Of a stretch of 64,000 nucleotides of DNA, positions 33,018 to 41,550 are shown piece by piece (position 1 is the first letter of the stretch; every line of letters starts with the position of its first letter). The DNA is from Longimicrobiales bacterium (GTDB lineage: Bacteria; Gemmatimonadota; Gemmatimonadetes; Longimicrobiales; Gaopeijiaceae). The position numbers were made by a program, and so were the translations under genes. The notes beneath the pieces are model-generated. The model was given only the letters and a program-made list of their open reading frames with translations. It searched no databases and was not told where the DNA came from. The stretch is taken from positions 49,233-113,232 of the forward strand of contig JAPKDG010000001.1 in assembly GCA_028822645.1 (NCBI GenBank), read 5' to 3'.

Positions 33018-34841
33018 CTATTCCCACTCAATGGTAGCTGGTGGTTTAGATGTGATATCTAAAGCCAAGCTTGAAACACCTTGGAGATCCAAGATGCGGC
33101 CTTTCAGCTCTGAGAGTAGATGTGTAGGAAGTTCTACTGGTGCTGCCGTCATTCCACGTTCAGATATTATGGGACGAATTATGACCATCTCTCCTAGTTG
33201 TCCGTCGAGCTCTATCGGTAGTAATACCGTTGGGCACTGCCAGATCTCATGATATAGATTGTGGGATTTAAGGCTGTCCATAACAATGAAATCGGCTTCC
33301 CGGAGAATATCCAAGCGTTCACGAGTTGCGGTGGTTGCTAGAGGCTTAGCCACTTTGGGGATCCCAGAACTTAGGTTCCAGATACAGCGATTTATATTTT
33401 CGACCTCTGATGTTAAGGCAGAGACTAAGTTAATGAGACTGTTCCAAGGTAATTTGCCAGAGATAAGTACAGGATACTCGTAGGCCCTTAAGTCAGCCTT
33501 AACCCCAACGGATCGAATGGGCAGCACCAAACCAGCAACTTGGGTTTGTTCGGAAATCTCTGAAACCGCTGGTTGTATAGCTGCTAAATCATCATCAAGA
33601 GCGTCGCCGCTACTGCACAAAAGTCGAACTCCTAGTCCAGGCCCTGGAAAGGGATGTCGATCAAGTGCTTCTTGGGGTATTCCAAGAAGTTCCCCCAACT
33701 CTCTGACTTCGGTTTTGTAAAGCTCGGCGAGTGGCTCGATGATTTTACCTTGGCGTATCATATCCTCAATAGCGGGCACACGGTTGTGGTGAGTCTTTAT
33801 AGTGTCTGCTCTCTTTGTTCCACCACTCTCGATAGTATCGGGATATATGGTTCCTTGCCCAAGTAAATGCTCTGTAATACCGATCTTTTTGGCCTGATCT
33901 TCAAAGACCTCAATGAAAGTGTCACCAATAATGCGACGCTTGGTTTCGGGGTCAACCACATCGCTTAAAGCATCAAGGAAGGTGTCGGTTGCATTAACAA
34001 AATGGAGGTTGCTTCCCAGGCCTAGTTTTTCAAAAAGTTTCAGTACGTTTTGGCTTTCATTTTTTCGCATGAAACCGTTGTCAACGTGCAGGAGATGGAG
34101 TCGATCAGGGCCGAGAACCTGTCCTATCAGAACTGCTGCCACTGTTGAATCTACCCCTCCAGAAGCGAGTAAAAATACGGACTTGTTCCCGACCTGTTTT
34201 TTAATCTCCTCCTTTTTCCGCTCTATAAATCCGTCCATCGACCAGGAGGGTGAGCATTGGCAGATTCCGTAAACAAAATTTGAAATCATTTTGTCACCAT
34301 TGACTGTACTATCAACTTCGGGATGGAATTGGAATCCGTAGCGTTTCAAAGAATCGGATGCTATGGCAGCATACCTGTGTTCAGCTACACCGTCCGGTGT
34401 AAGTGTAACACCTATTTCCTTGAAGTCTGGACCAATTTCTGCCACCGAATCGAAGTGGCTCATCCAAACGGTTTCAAAAGAACCTAACCCAGAGAATAAA
34501 GGATGGTCATTTGAAAGTTGGAGTTGCGAGGATCCCCATTCTCTTCCACCATGAATGACTTTCCCCCCATAGTGTTTGGCTATTTCTTGGTGTCCAAAAC
34601 AGAACCCCAAAATAGGCATGTCCAAGTCATAGATCTCTTTGGTATAGTCTGTGTCCTCACCGTGCGAAGCCAAGCTAGGACTTCCAGATATAATAATACC
34701 CCTATATCCACCGAAAGCCTCGATGGGGTCTTCAGGTTGACGGATCTCTGCAAAAACGCCTTGGCGTCGGACTTTGGTGGCTATGAGATGAGCGTACTGC
34801 CCTCCAAAATCAATTATGGCGATAGTATCGTTTATCTTCAT
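33018..34841 (-). CDS. guaA: GMP synthase (glutamine-hydrolysing), long form
   Basis: This enzyme converts XMP to GMP. The N-terminal class I glutamine amidotransferase domain has GFCFGHQEIA (Cys89 counting from the TTG at 34865) and YGFQFHPEVD. The ATP-pyrophosphatase domain has LLASGGVDSTVAA, and the C-terminus ends KPPATIEWE, the invariant GuaA tail. At about 607 residues it is some 80 longer than E. coli GuaA; the extra sequence lies in the dimerisation region after PFPGPGLGVRLL, as in the longer eukaryotic-type enzymes. ATG 34841 is preferred to the upstream TTG 34865. The amidotransferase loop reads GFCFGHQ rather than GICYGMQ. Confidence 0.93.
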   Translation of the reverse strand: MKINDTIAIIDFGGQYAHLIATKVRRQGVFAEIRQPEDPIEAFGGYRGIIISGSPSLASHGEDTDYTKEIYDLDMPILGFCFGHQEIAKHYGGKVIHGGREWGSSQLQLSNDHPLFSGLGSFETVWMSHFDSVAEIGPDFKEIGVTLTPDGVAEHRYAAIASDSLKRYGFQFHPEVDSTVNGDKMISNFVYGICQCSPSWSMDGFIERKKEEIKKQVGNKSVFLLASGGVDSTVAAVLIGQVLGPDRLHLLHVDNGFMRKNESQNVLKLFEKLGLGSNLHFVNATDTFLDALSDVVDPETKRRIIGDTFIEVFEDQAKKIGITEHLLGQGTIYPDTIESGGTKRADTIKTHHNRVPAIEDMIRQGKIIEPLAELYKTEVRELGELLGIPQEALDRHPFPGPGLGVRLLCSSGDALDDDLAAIQPAVSEISEQTQVAGLVLPIRSVGVKADLRAYEYPVLISGKLPWNSLINLVSALTSEVENINRCIWNLSSGIPKVAKPLATTATRERLDILREADFIVMDSLKSHNLYHEIWQCPTVLLPIELDGQLGEMVIIRPIISERGMTAAPVELPTHLLSELKGRILDLQGVSSLALDITSKPPATIEWE

Positions 34842-35028
34842 CAGTCGGTGTACATTGGTTTGCAATTGTTGTTTAGCTTAAAAGGACTAACCCTCTGCGG
34901 GCAAGGGATAAGGATCCAATCAAAATGGTTATAATGACTTTGTTATTAGGGGTTTGTTCACTCGTGGTCAAGGCTGGCGATGTAAGTTGCCGTTTGAAGA
35001 TTCCCTGTGCGGAAAGTTTCGGTAACTG

Positions 35029-35805
35029 ATGTTTTCTGCTTTTCATAGAAAAACGCTGGTTGGAATTCTGACATTGGCTTTTCTATTTCAGTCTTTTTTA
35101 GTCTACTCTGATGATCGACAGGAACCCTTATCAGAGGATGCACTAGAGGGTCGCGACTTGTGGCATCAGAATAGTTGTCAAGTCTGTCACCAGATCTATG
35201 GTCAAGGTGGATTCCTCGGACCAGATCTAACCAATGTTGCAAGTAATATTGAAAGGTCGAGATTGGAGTCATTGTTAACCGTAGGAAGTGGCCAAATGCC
35301 AGCTTACTATTTTTCCTCACAAGAAATCTCCTATATGGCTTCTTATTTGGATGCTTTGGACAAGCCCGAATTGGGAAGAGGCCAGCTGCGTATGGGAACA
35401 AAGATAGAGGGGGCTGGTCCTTGGGGATCATTCGGCGCAATTGTGGCTACGCAAATGGAAGAAGTAGACCCCAATATTTCCGAGGGTTATCAGATCTTTG
35501 GTAGTCGTGCGTGTGGTGTATGTCACACTCCCCTGAGCGAGTCTCTAGTGGGAGCTCCGGATCTTTCAATGGCAGTAGAGCATTTGACCAGAGGAGAGCT
35601 TTCAGAGGTTTTGACGACAGGCAGACCGAATCTTGGAATGCCAGCTCCATTTCCTCAACTGGAAGGCGCGGAAATAGGCAGTTTGATTTCATTTTTGGAA
35701 TGGTTGTCTGATAATAGGTCAGCCCTTGAAGGCCAACTTTTGGGTGGTTCCCGTTATCAGGAATCAATTGAATGGAAAAATATTCCTTGGTGGGAGTTTC
35801 GATGA
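35029..35805 (+). CDS. Membrane-anchored or periplasmic diheme cytochrome c, oxidase subunit
   Basis: The 258-residue protein has an N-terminal hydrophobic signal/anchor (residues 9-26) and two heme c sites, CQVCH (50-54) and CGVCH (162-166). Met90 in GSGQMPAYYF and a Met in NLGMPAPF are likely axial ligands. The first domain resembles NorC and cytochrome-oxidase-linked cytochromes. It should pass electrons to the heme-copper-type subunit encoded next, whose start overlaps this stop (ATGA). A perfect TATAAT lies at 34930-34935, but with no good -35 box, so promoter assignment is weak. The guaA gene diverges upstream. Confidence 0.87.
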   Translation: MFSAFHRKTLVGILTLAFLFQSFLVYSDDRQEPLSEDALEGRDLWHQNSCQVCHQIYGQGGFLGPDLTNVASNIERSRLESLLTVGSGQMPAYYFSSQEISYMASYLDALDKPELGRGQLRMGTKIEGAGPWGSFGAIVATQMEEVDPNISEGYQIFGSRACGVCHTPLSESLVGAPDLSMAVEHLTRGELSEVLTTGRPNLGMPAPFPQLEGAEIGSLISFLEWLSDNRSALEGQLLGGSRYQESIEWKNIPWWEFR

Positions 35806-37247
35806 ATAGCTACGAAAGCAAACACCTTCCATTTGGGGTTGGTGACGAAACAAGAAAGTTTGCTGTGGTGACTTTTATGAGAGGTGGATTGGTTGCTGTG
35901 GTGGTCACCTTGATTGCAGGACTTCTAGCGGCTTTCTATTCAATACCGTCTCTGGCCCCATCTTTTCAATCTATTGGGCTCGACCTGAGGCAACTAAGGC
36001 CTATCCATACCACCTTTGCCTCAGCCTGGATGTTCTTGGGAGGCCAGGCAATTGTTCACAGGTATTTGATGGACTGTGCAGGAACTATAACAAAGGGAGA
36101 TCGGTTAAGGTTGCAAGTGCAAGTATGGTGTTGGCTTTTGGCAGGGTCTGGGATTTTAGGAACTTTATTGGTCGGCTTTGGATCTGGCCGTGAGTATCTG
36201 GGTTTTCACCCTGTTTTTTCGGCTTTGATTTTAACTGGGTGGCTCTGCTACGCTTGGAATTTTTTCAGGGTTGTCTCTCCAGGTTTCTGGAATCGTCCGG
36301 TGTATGTAACCATGTGGGGGGTGGGGACAGTATTTTTCATATACACTTTCTTAGAGCAGCACGCCTATCTGATTCCAGGTGTTTGGTCTGATCCAATATT
36401 AGACATGAGGATACAATGGAAAGCTACAGGTACAATAGTGGGCTCGTTCAATCTTTTTGTTTACGGGGCAGTCATTTACATTGGAGAGAGAATCTCTGGG
36501 GATCCGGAGTATGGGCATTCTAAGACAGGTTATGCTCTTTTTGGCGTGGGATTGCTCAATTCTTTCACTAACTTTGCCCATCATAGCTACCATTTACCGC
36601 AGAGTACTTTGGTAAAATGGATTGCTTTTGTAGTAAGCATGTTAGAAATAATTATTTTTTTCAGAGTAGTTGCGGATCTGTGGATCCTCGTTCAAAAAAG
36701 AGGAGAAGGAGAGTTCGAGGCCACTAGAGTTAGCTTCGGAGCAGCTAAATTTTGGACAGCTGGTATAGTAGGCTCTGCAATTTTGATATCGATACCTCCG
36801 CTTAATGCCATCATACACGGCACCTATGTGGTAGCTGGGCACGCTATGGGGGCAATGATTGGAATTGATACTATGATTTTGTTCGGAGCTATCATTTGGG
36901 TCCTGGCAGAAGCACTCCAAGCCGCGGGCAGGGATGTAGAACTGAAAAGATTAAGAGGTGCACATCTATATTGGTCCATGATAGGTCTTAATATATCAGT
37001 GGCTCTGCTGGTTGGATGGTTGCATTTTTCTGGATTTATGAATGGAATGTTCCGCATGAGATTTGCTCCAGGAGAATCATACATTCCACCTATATGGCTT
37101 AGCTCTAGCAATGCTGTCATGTTTGGAGTTACGGGAATTCTATGTTTTACCTTTTTTATAGCTGTGCTAAAGACTCTGTTTCCTTTGGCTTTCCGTAAGG
37201 AACTTACTCGGAAAAAAAGAGATCTTGACGCTTGCCCTAGATTATAG
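35802..37247 (+). CDS. Heme-copper oxidase superfamily subunit I (NO reductase NorB-like), atypical
   Basis: The 481-residue protein has about twelve membrane helices and several heme-copper marks: RPIHTTFASAW (His69, low-spin heme), NFAHHSYHLP (His260/His261, non-heme metal) and HGTYVVAGHAMGAMIG (His347, high-spin heme). The sixth helix reads SFNLFVYG where NorB has HLWVEG, so the third metal-binding His is Asn217 and the catalytic Glu is Tyr221. The H-x-H of helix ten is HAM. It may be an alternative NO reductase or oxygen reductase class. ATG 35802 with GGGAG upstream overlaps the cytochrome c stop; it is the likely start rather than 35772. Confidence 0.82.
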   Translation: MNSYESKHLPFGVGDETRKFAVVTFMRGGLVAVVVTLIAGLLAAFYSIPSLAPSFQSIGLDLRQLRPIHTTFASAWMFLGGQAIVHRYLMDCAGTITKGDRLRLQVQVWCWLLAGSGILGTLLVGFGSGREYLGFHPVFSALILTGWLCYAWNFFRVVSPGFWNRPVYVTMWGVGTVFFIYTFLEQHAYLIPGVWSDPILDMRIQWKATGTIVGSFNLFVYGAVIYIGERISGDPEYGHSKTGYALFGVGLLNSFTNFAHHSYHLPQSTLVKWIAFVVSMLEIIIFFRVVADLWILVQKRGEGEFEATRVSFGAAKFWTAGIVGSAILISIPPLNAIIHGTYVVAGHAMGAMIGIDTMILFGAIIWVLAEALQAAGRDVELKRLRGAHLYWSMIGLNISVALLVGWLHFSGFMNGMFRMRFAPGESYIPPIWLSSSNAVMFGVTGILCFTFFIAVLKTLFPLAFRKELTRKKRDLDACPRL

Positions 37248-37282
37248 TGTCGCTACTACACTACTAATCAAGGCGGGGCAAA

Positions 37283-38542
37283 ATGGCAAAAAAAGTAAGT
37301 ACTTTTCGTAATATACTCCATACGGCAGAGTCACAAATAAAATTGGAAGCCATAAAGAGCGGTTTCAATACTCGTAGAACACAGTGGTGCAACTTTGCAC
37401 AAGGACAACCAGAAGTCAGTCAGTTCCAGGGCGCACCCAGCCGTCTGAGTTGGATAACTTTGGAAACTCACGACCATGAGGCCAGCCCAGTAGCAGGGAG
37501 CGACGAACTCCGGGATGTAATAGCCGAATACTATAACAGGTTGTATCGAGAGGATGCGCCTACAAAATATAGGAAAGAGAACGTTTCGGTTGTGCCAGGT
37601 AGTAGGGTAGCTCTCTCGAGGATTCTTACTGCCCTTGGAGAGATACGAATCGGCCATCGAAATCCTGAAAGTCCGTTGTATCAGCATTTATTGGATGAGC
37701 ACAGGAGTAGGGTCACACCAGTCCCACTACATGCTGACCCCTCTAAAGGATTTTCCGTAGAGTTGAAAGAATTAGAAAAGCATATTGCTGGAAAGAAATG
37801 CTCTGCTTTTCTAATGAGCAACCCGTGTAATCCTACTGGACAGATCTTTTCCGGACAGGAACTCAAGAAGCTGGTAGCCATTTCTCGTAAGAATAGATGT
37901 ACGATGATTATGGACGAAGTTTATTCTCATTACGTTTTTGGTTTAGAGGGTGAAGATGCAAGGAATCCACTGTCGATAGCCCCATTTATCAAGAACGTAG
38001 AGAGAGACCCTATACTGATCGTTGATGGACTCGGTAAAGGTTGGCGCTACCCTGGTTGGCAATTGAGTTGGATCTTAGGTCCTCCCAAGGTAATCGAAAC
38101 CATCAATCAAGTAGCCCAATTCCTGGATGGTGGTGCTAGTGTGCCAGCGCAGAGGCTGGCGATAAAAGCTCTGGAAACGGAGCGTTCCGACCAAGAAAGG
38201 ATGAAAGGGATAGAGGTTTTTGCTCAAAAACGGTCGATTGTTACGAAGAAACTAGAATCACTGGGTATGAAATGTGCCGAAGAACCTTGTGGAACATTTT
38301 ATGTGTGGGCAGACATTAGTTGCCTCCCAAAAGGTCTGAATAATGCGGATAAATTTTTTCGGCGTGGATTGGAAGACAAGTTAATCTCGATGCCAGGGAG
38401 ATATTTTAATCTCTGTCCTGGAGATAAAAATCCTGCTTCCAAACAGCTGAAAAACTGGGTTCGTTTCTCTTTCGCTCCGTCTATAACTAATTTGGAGATG
38501 GGCGTTGAAAAATTAGCCGAAATGGTGGAAAGCGAAAGTTAG
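37283..38542 (+). CDS. Class I/II PLP-dependent aminotransferase
   Basis: The 419-residue fold-type I enzyme shows AGSDELRDVIAEYYNRLY, then FLMSNPCNPTGQIFSGQEL, MIMDEVYSHYVFG with the PLP Asp, and VDGLGKGWRYPGWQLSWILG with the Schiff-base Lys and the aspartate-aminotransferase-like Arg/Trp pattern. A C-terminal WVRFSFAPS provides the carboxylate-binding Arg. It follows the oxidase operon by 35 bases and precedes a methyltransferase by 45; the relation to either is unclear. The substrate is not predictable. Its N-terminus is richer in polar residues than in AspC-type enzymes. Confidence 0.84.
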   Translation: MAKKVSTFRNILHTAESQIKLEAIKSGFNTRRTQWCNFAQGQPEVSQFQGAPSRLSWITLETHDHEASPVAGSDELRDVIAEYYNRLYREDAPTKYRKENVSVVPGSRVALSRILTALGEIRIGHRNPESPLYQHLLDEHRSRVTPVPLHADPSKGFSVELKELEKHIAGKKCSAFLMSNPCNPTGQIFSGQELKKLVAISRKNRCTMIMDEVYSHYVFGLEGEDARNPLSIAPFIKNVERDPILIVDGLGKGWRYPGWQLSWILGPPKVIETINQVAQFLDGGASVPAQRLAIKALETERSDQERMKGIEVFAQKRSIVTKKLESLGMKCAEEPCGTFYVWADISCLPKGLNNADKFFRRGLEDKLISMPGRYFNLCPGDKNPASKQLKNWVRFSFAPSITNLEMGVEKLAEMVESES

Positions 38543-38587
38543 CACCACTCGTGATTTTGCAGCAAGGAATTGTGATCGAGGTCTAAT

Positions 38588-39601
38588 GTGACCAATAAAT
38601 ACAACAATTGGCGTGATCAAGCATCTGTTGCATTGCTTCAAAGGCTTTTTGAGGAAAGAGGAATTGAGGGTAGGATTCTGGGGATGTTAACCCCCAGGGA
38701 GGTTCTCGAAGGCTCAGGCTGGCTTACTAACAGCAAAATTGATTTGTGGAACAGAACGGTCGGGTCCAATGGTGACAAATGGTTTTGGCCAGAAAATGAC
38801 TGTTACGATGCTGTAATGTTGCGGCTTCCCAGATCTAAAAAAGAGCTAGAGATGTGTAGTCACATCGCCTTATCTTCCTTGCGTCCTGGGTGCCCCTTGT
38901 GGGTTTATGGATCGAACGATGAAGGGATAAAATCCTCGGAGTCAGTTTTGTCGCCACTGTCTAAGTCAGTCTCCACCGTGTCTTACGGTAGCAAATGTAG
39001 GATTGTGCAGGCTAAGGCTTCAGGCAAACTGGCCTATAAGGGTGAATTGAGTGATTGGAAGTATTTGACCAAGATCCGTTTTCCAGGATTCGTAAGAGAT
39101 TGGGTTTCATATCCCGGGGTGTTTGCGGCTGGTCGGGTAGATCCAGGGACCGAAGTTTTAATAAAATCTTTGCCATCAATTCCTGAGAATAGCATGGTGT
39201 TGGATTTTGCTTGTGGTACAGGGTTGGTCGGTGGCGTAGTTGATTTACAAGTGAAATCGGGGTGCGTGGAGTTTCTAGATGTTGACTTGATAGCCCTGGA
39301 GGCTGTGCAGCAAAATATTCCTGAAGCAAGGGTCATTCCTTCAGACGGATTTAGTAAGCTAGGGGACAAGCGCTATGACATGATTGTTAGCAACCCTCCT
39401 TATCATCGAGGCAAGGCTTGGTCAGAAGGCTTTGTTAAGGGTATGATTGCTGGTGCATCAGCCCATTTAAATCAGAACGGCACCCTGATTTTTGTCGTAC
39501 AACGTCGCTTGCAAATAGAGGGGTTGATTTCTACTTATTTTAGAAAAATGAAGGTCCTCTCGGATCAGGATTCTTACAGAGTATGGAGTGCTGAATTGTA
39601 A
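38588..39601 (+). CDS. Class I SAM-dependent methyltransferase, RsmC-like
   Basis: The 337-residue protein has the two-domain layout of RsmC/RlmG 16S or 23S rRNA guanine-N2 methyltransferases: a degenerate N-terminal domain, then a catalytic domain with VLDFACGTGLVGGVVD (SAM motif I) and IVSNPPYHRGKA (motif IV NPPY). Homology of the second half to RsmC is clear from the NPPYHxG pattern. It probably methylates rRNA guanine at N2. The GTG start has GAGG five to six bases upstream. Which rRNA position is modified cannot be told. Confidence 0.82.
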   Translation: MTNKYNNWRDQASVALLQRLFEERGIEGRILGMLTPREVLEGSGWLTNSKIDLWNRTVGSNGDKWFWPENDCYDAVMLRLPRSKKELEMCSHIALSSLRPGCPLWVYGSNDEGIKSSESVLSPLSKSVSTVSYGSKCRIVQAKASGKLAYKGELSDWKYLTKIRFPGFVRDWVSYPGVFAAGRVDPGTEVLIKSLPSIPENSMVLDFACGTGLVGGVVDLQVKSGCVEFLDVDLIALEAVQQNIPEARVIPSDGFSKLGDKRYDMIVSNPPYHRGKAWSEGFVKGMIAGASAHLNQNGTLIFVVQRRLQIEGLISTYFRKMKVLSDQDSYRVWSAEL

Positions 39602-39620
39602 TTTGTCCCCCCCCTCTTAA

Positions 39621-39649
39621 TTGAGAGCAAAAACTGGTTATATTATTAT
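39621..39649 (+). promoter_or_regulatory. Sigma70-type promoter for the oxidoreductase/KorAB operon
   Basis: TTGAGA (39621-39626) is separated by exactly 17 bases from TATTAT (39644-39649). Each hexamer matches the consensus at five of six positions. It lies 78 bases before the start of the downstream operon, in a 125-base gap that has no coding signal. Transcription would begin near 39656. Confidence 0.7.
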
Positions 39650-39726
39650 CTAGCTTACGAAAGTCGTATCAGAGTTGCATTCATGATCGCGAAATAGTTC
39701 CATATTGGTATTGAACAGGAGAAGTT

Positions 39727-41550
39727 GTGAGGATGAAACCTACGGACGTGAGCCGTCCGGAGTACTATCATAAAGTGGTGGACTGTCAGTGGGGTTGCCC
39801 AGCCCACACTCCTGTCCCCGAATATATCCGACTGATAGCTCAGGGCAGGTTTACAGAGTCCTATATGTTGAATCGGGAATCGAATGTTTTCCCGGGAATA
39901 TTGGGAAGAACTTGTGATCGCCCTTGTGAGCCTGCCTGTAGAAGAGTGAGAGTCGAGGACGAACCAGTTGCGATCTGTCGGTTAAAGAGAGTCGCCGCTG
40001 ATCTCCGCGGCGACGTAGGGCACTTGCTCCCTTCTCCTCCAACAGAAAAGAATGGAAAAAAAATAGCCTTGATAGGAGCGGGTCCAGCTTCTTTGACGGT
40101 CGCTAATGACCTAATGCCCCTAGGTTATGAATGTGAGATTTTTGAACAGCTAAGTCGATCTGGTGGCTTGATGAGAACTAACATCCCAGCATTTCGTTTG
40201 CCAGCTGAAGTGCTTGATGAAGAGATTGATATGATTTTAGATATGGGGGTGCAGGTCCACTATGACCATCCCATAGATAGTCTCCAGTCGCTCTTGGATC
40301 AGGATAGGTTCGACGCTGTTTTTGTTGGCACTGGTGCTCCGAAAGGAAAAGAACTCAACATACCAGGACGAGAAGAGGGCGACGCTAATATTCATATTGG
40401 TATTGAGTGGTTAGAGTCGGTACATTTTGATCATATTAAGGAAATCGGGGAGAAGGTGCTGATCATTGGAGTTGGTAATACTGCGATGGACTGCTGTCGT
40501 ACCTCCAAGCGAATTGGTGGTGTGGACGTGAAGGTGGTAGCAAGAAAAGGGCGACCATACTTCAAGGCATCAGCCTGGGAGCTAGAGGATGCGGAAGAGG
40601 AACAGGTCGAAATTCTCGAAAATCACTCTCCATCTAGGTTCGTGCTAGAAAACGGCAGTCTCGTAGGAATGGAATTCGAGCTTGTTGAATGGGAAGCTGA
40701 TGAAAACGGCCGTCTCGTAAGCAAGGTGTTGGATTCCAAGATAGTGCCTTGCGACGATGTTATTTTAGCCATTGGTCAAGATAATGCGTTTCCGTGGATT
40801 GAACGCGATATTGGCATTGATTTTAATGACTGGGAAATGCCTGTAGTAGACAAGACTACATTTCAGACCACCCGAGATGGTGTATTTGTAGGTGGAGACG
40901 CTGCTTGGGGCCCAGAGAACATCATTTGGGCTGTGGAGCACGGACACCAAGCAGCTATTTCTATTGACAATTATTGCCAAGGACAGTCACTAGTGAATCG
41001 GCCCGCTTATGGCATGAATCTAGTCTCACAGAAAATGGGTCTACACTCATGGAGCTATGGCAGTGAGTACGATGCATCCCAACGCGCTAAAATGAACCAT
41101 GTGGATCTGGTCGAACGTTTTAAAGCTCTCGAGGTAGAAGTTGAATTGGGCTTTGATGCCGAGCAGACTGCTATTGAAGTAGAAAGATGTCTAAATTGTG
41201 ATATTCAGACATCTTTTTCTGCTCCGTTGTGCATAGAATGTGATGCCTGCATTGATGTTTGTCCTGTGTACTGCCTCACTATCACAGATAATGGTTCTGA
41301 AGAGGAAATGCGTGATCGGTTGACTGCTCCTGCTGAAAATACTGACCAAGACCTTTATATATCAGAAGAGCTACCACAGACTGCTAGGATTATGGTAAAA
41401 GACGAAGATCTTTGTGTACACTGCGGCTTGTGCGCCGAACGATGTCCGACCGCTGCCTGGGATATGGCAAAATTTGACTTACTCATTCCTTACGCTGGGA
41501 AACCAACTTGGACCGAATCAGCAGAAGCCGCATCAACGATCTCGTCATAA
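39727..41550 (+). CDS. NADPH-dependent Fe-S oxidoreductase (GltD/DPYD-like) with ferredoxin domain
   Basis: The 607-residue protein has an N-terminal [4Fe-4S] region (Cys20, 24, 63, 67, 71, including LGRTCDRPCEPACRR). A FAD/NAD(P) two-dinucleotide-binding reductase core follows, with IALIGAGPASLTVA and VLIIGVGNTAMDCC. It ends with two ferredoxin-type motifs, CIECDACIDVCP and CVHCGLCAERCP. This resembles glutamate-synthase small subunit-like reductases. Being first in an operon with 2-oxoacid:ferredoxin oxidoreductase subunits, it probably links that enzyme's ferredoxin electrons to NADP. The start may be GTG 39727 (AGGAG five bases upstream) or ATG 39733. Confidence 0.88.
   Translation: MRMKPTDVSRPEYYHKVVDCQWGCPAHTPVPEYIRLIAQGRFTESYMLNRESNVFPGILGRTCDRPCEPACRRVRVEDEPVAICRLKRVAADLRGDVGHLLPSPPTEKNGKKIALIGAGPASLTVANDLMPLGYECEIFEQLSRSGGLMRTNIPAFRLPAEVLDEEIDMILDMGVQVHYDHPIDSLQSLLDQDRFDAVFVGTGAPKGKELNIPGREEGDANIHIGIEWLESVHFDHIKEIGEKVLIIGVGNTAMDCCRTSKRIGGVDVKVVARKGRPYFKASAWELEDAEEEQVEILENHSPSRFVLENGSLVGMEFELVEWEADENGRLVSKVLDSKIVPCDDVILAIGQDNAFPWIERDIGIDFNDWEMPVVDKTTFQTTRDGVFVGGDAAWGPENIIWAVEHGHQAAISIDNYCQGQSLVNRPAYGMNLVSQKMGLHSWSYGSEYDASQRAKMNHVDLVERFKALEVEVELGFDAEQTAIEVERCLNCDIQTSFSAPLCIECDACIDVCPVYCLTITDNGSEEEMRDRLTAPAENTDQDLYISEELPQTARIMVKDEDLCVHCGLCAERCPTAAWDMAKFDLLIPYAGKPTWTESAEAASTISS

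Noticed and set aside
34930..34935. TATAAT as promoter for the cytochrome c/oxidase operon
   Set aside because: The -10 match is perfect, but the -35 position reads GATAAG and no exact extended -10 is present. It remains possible.
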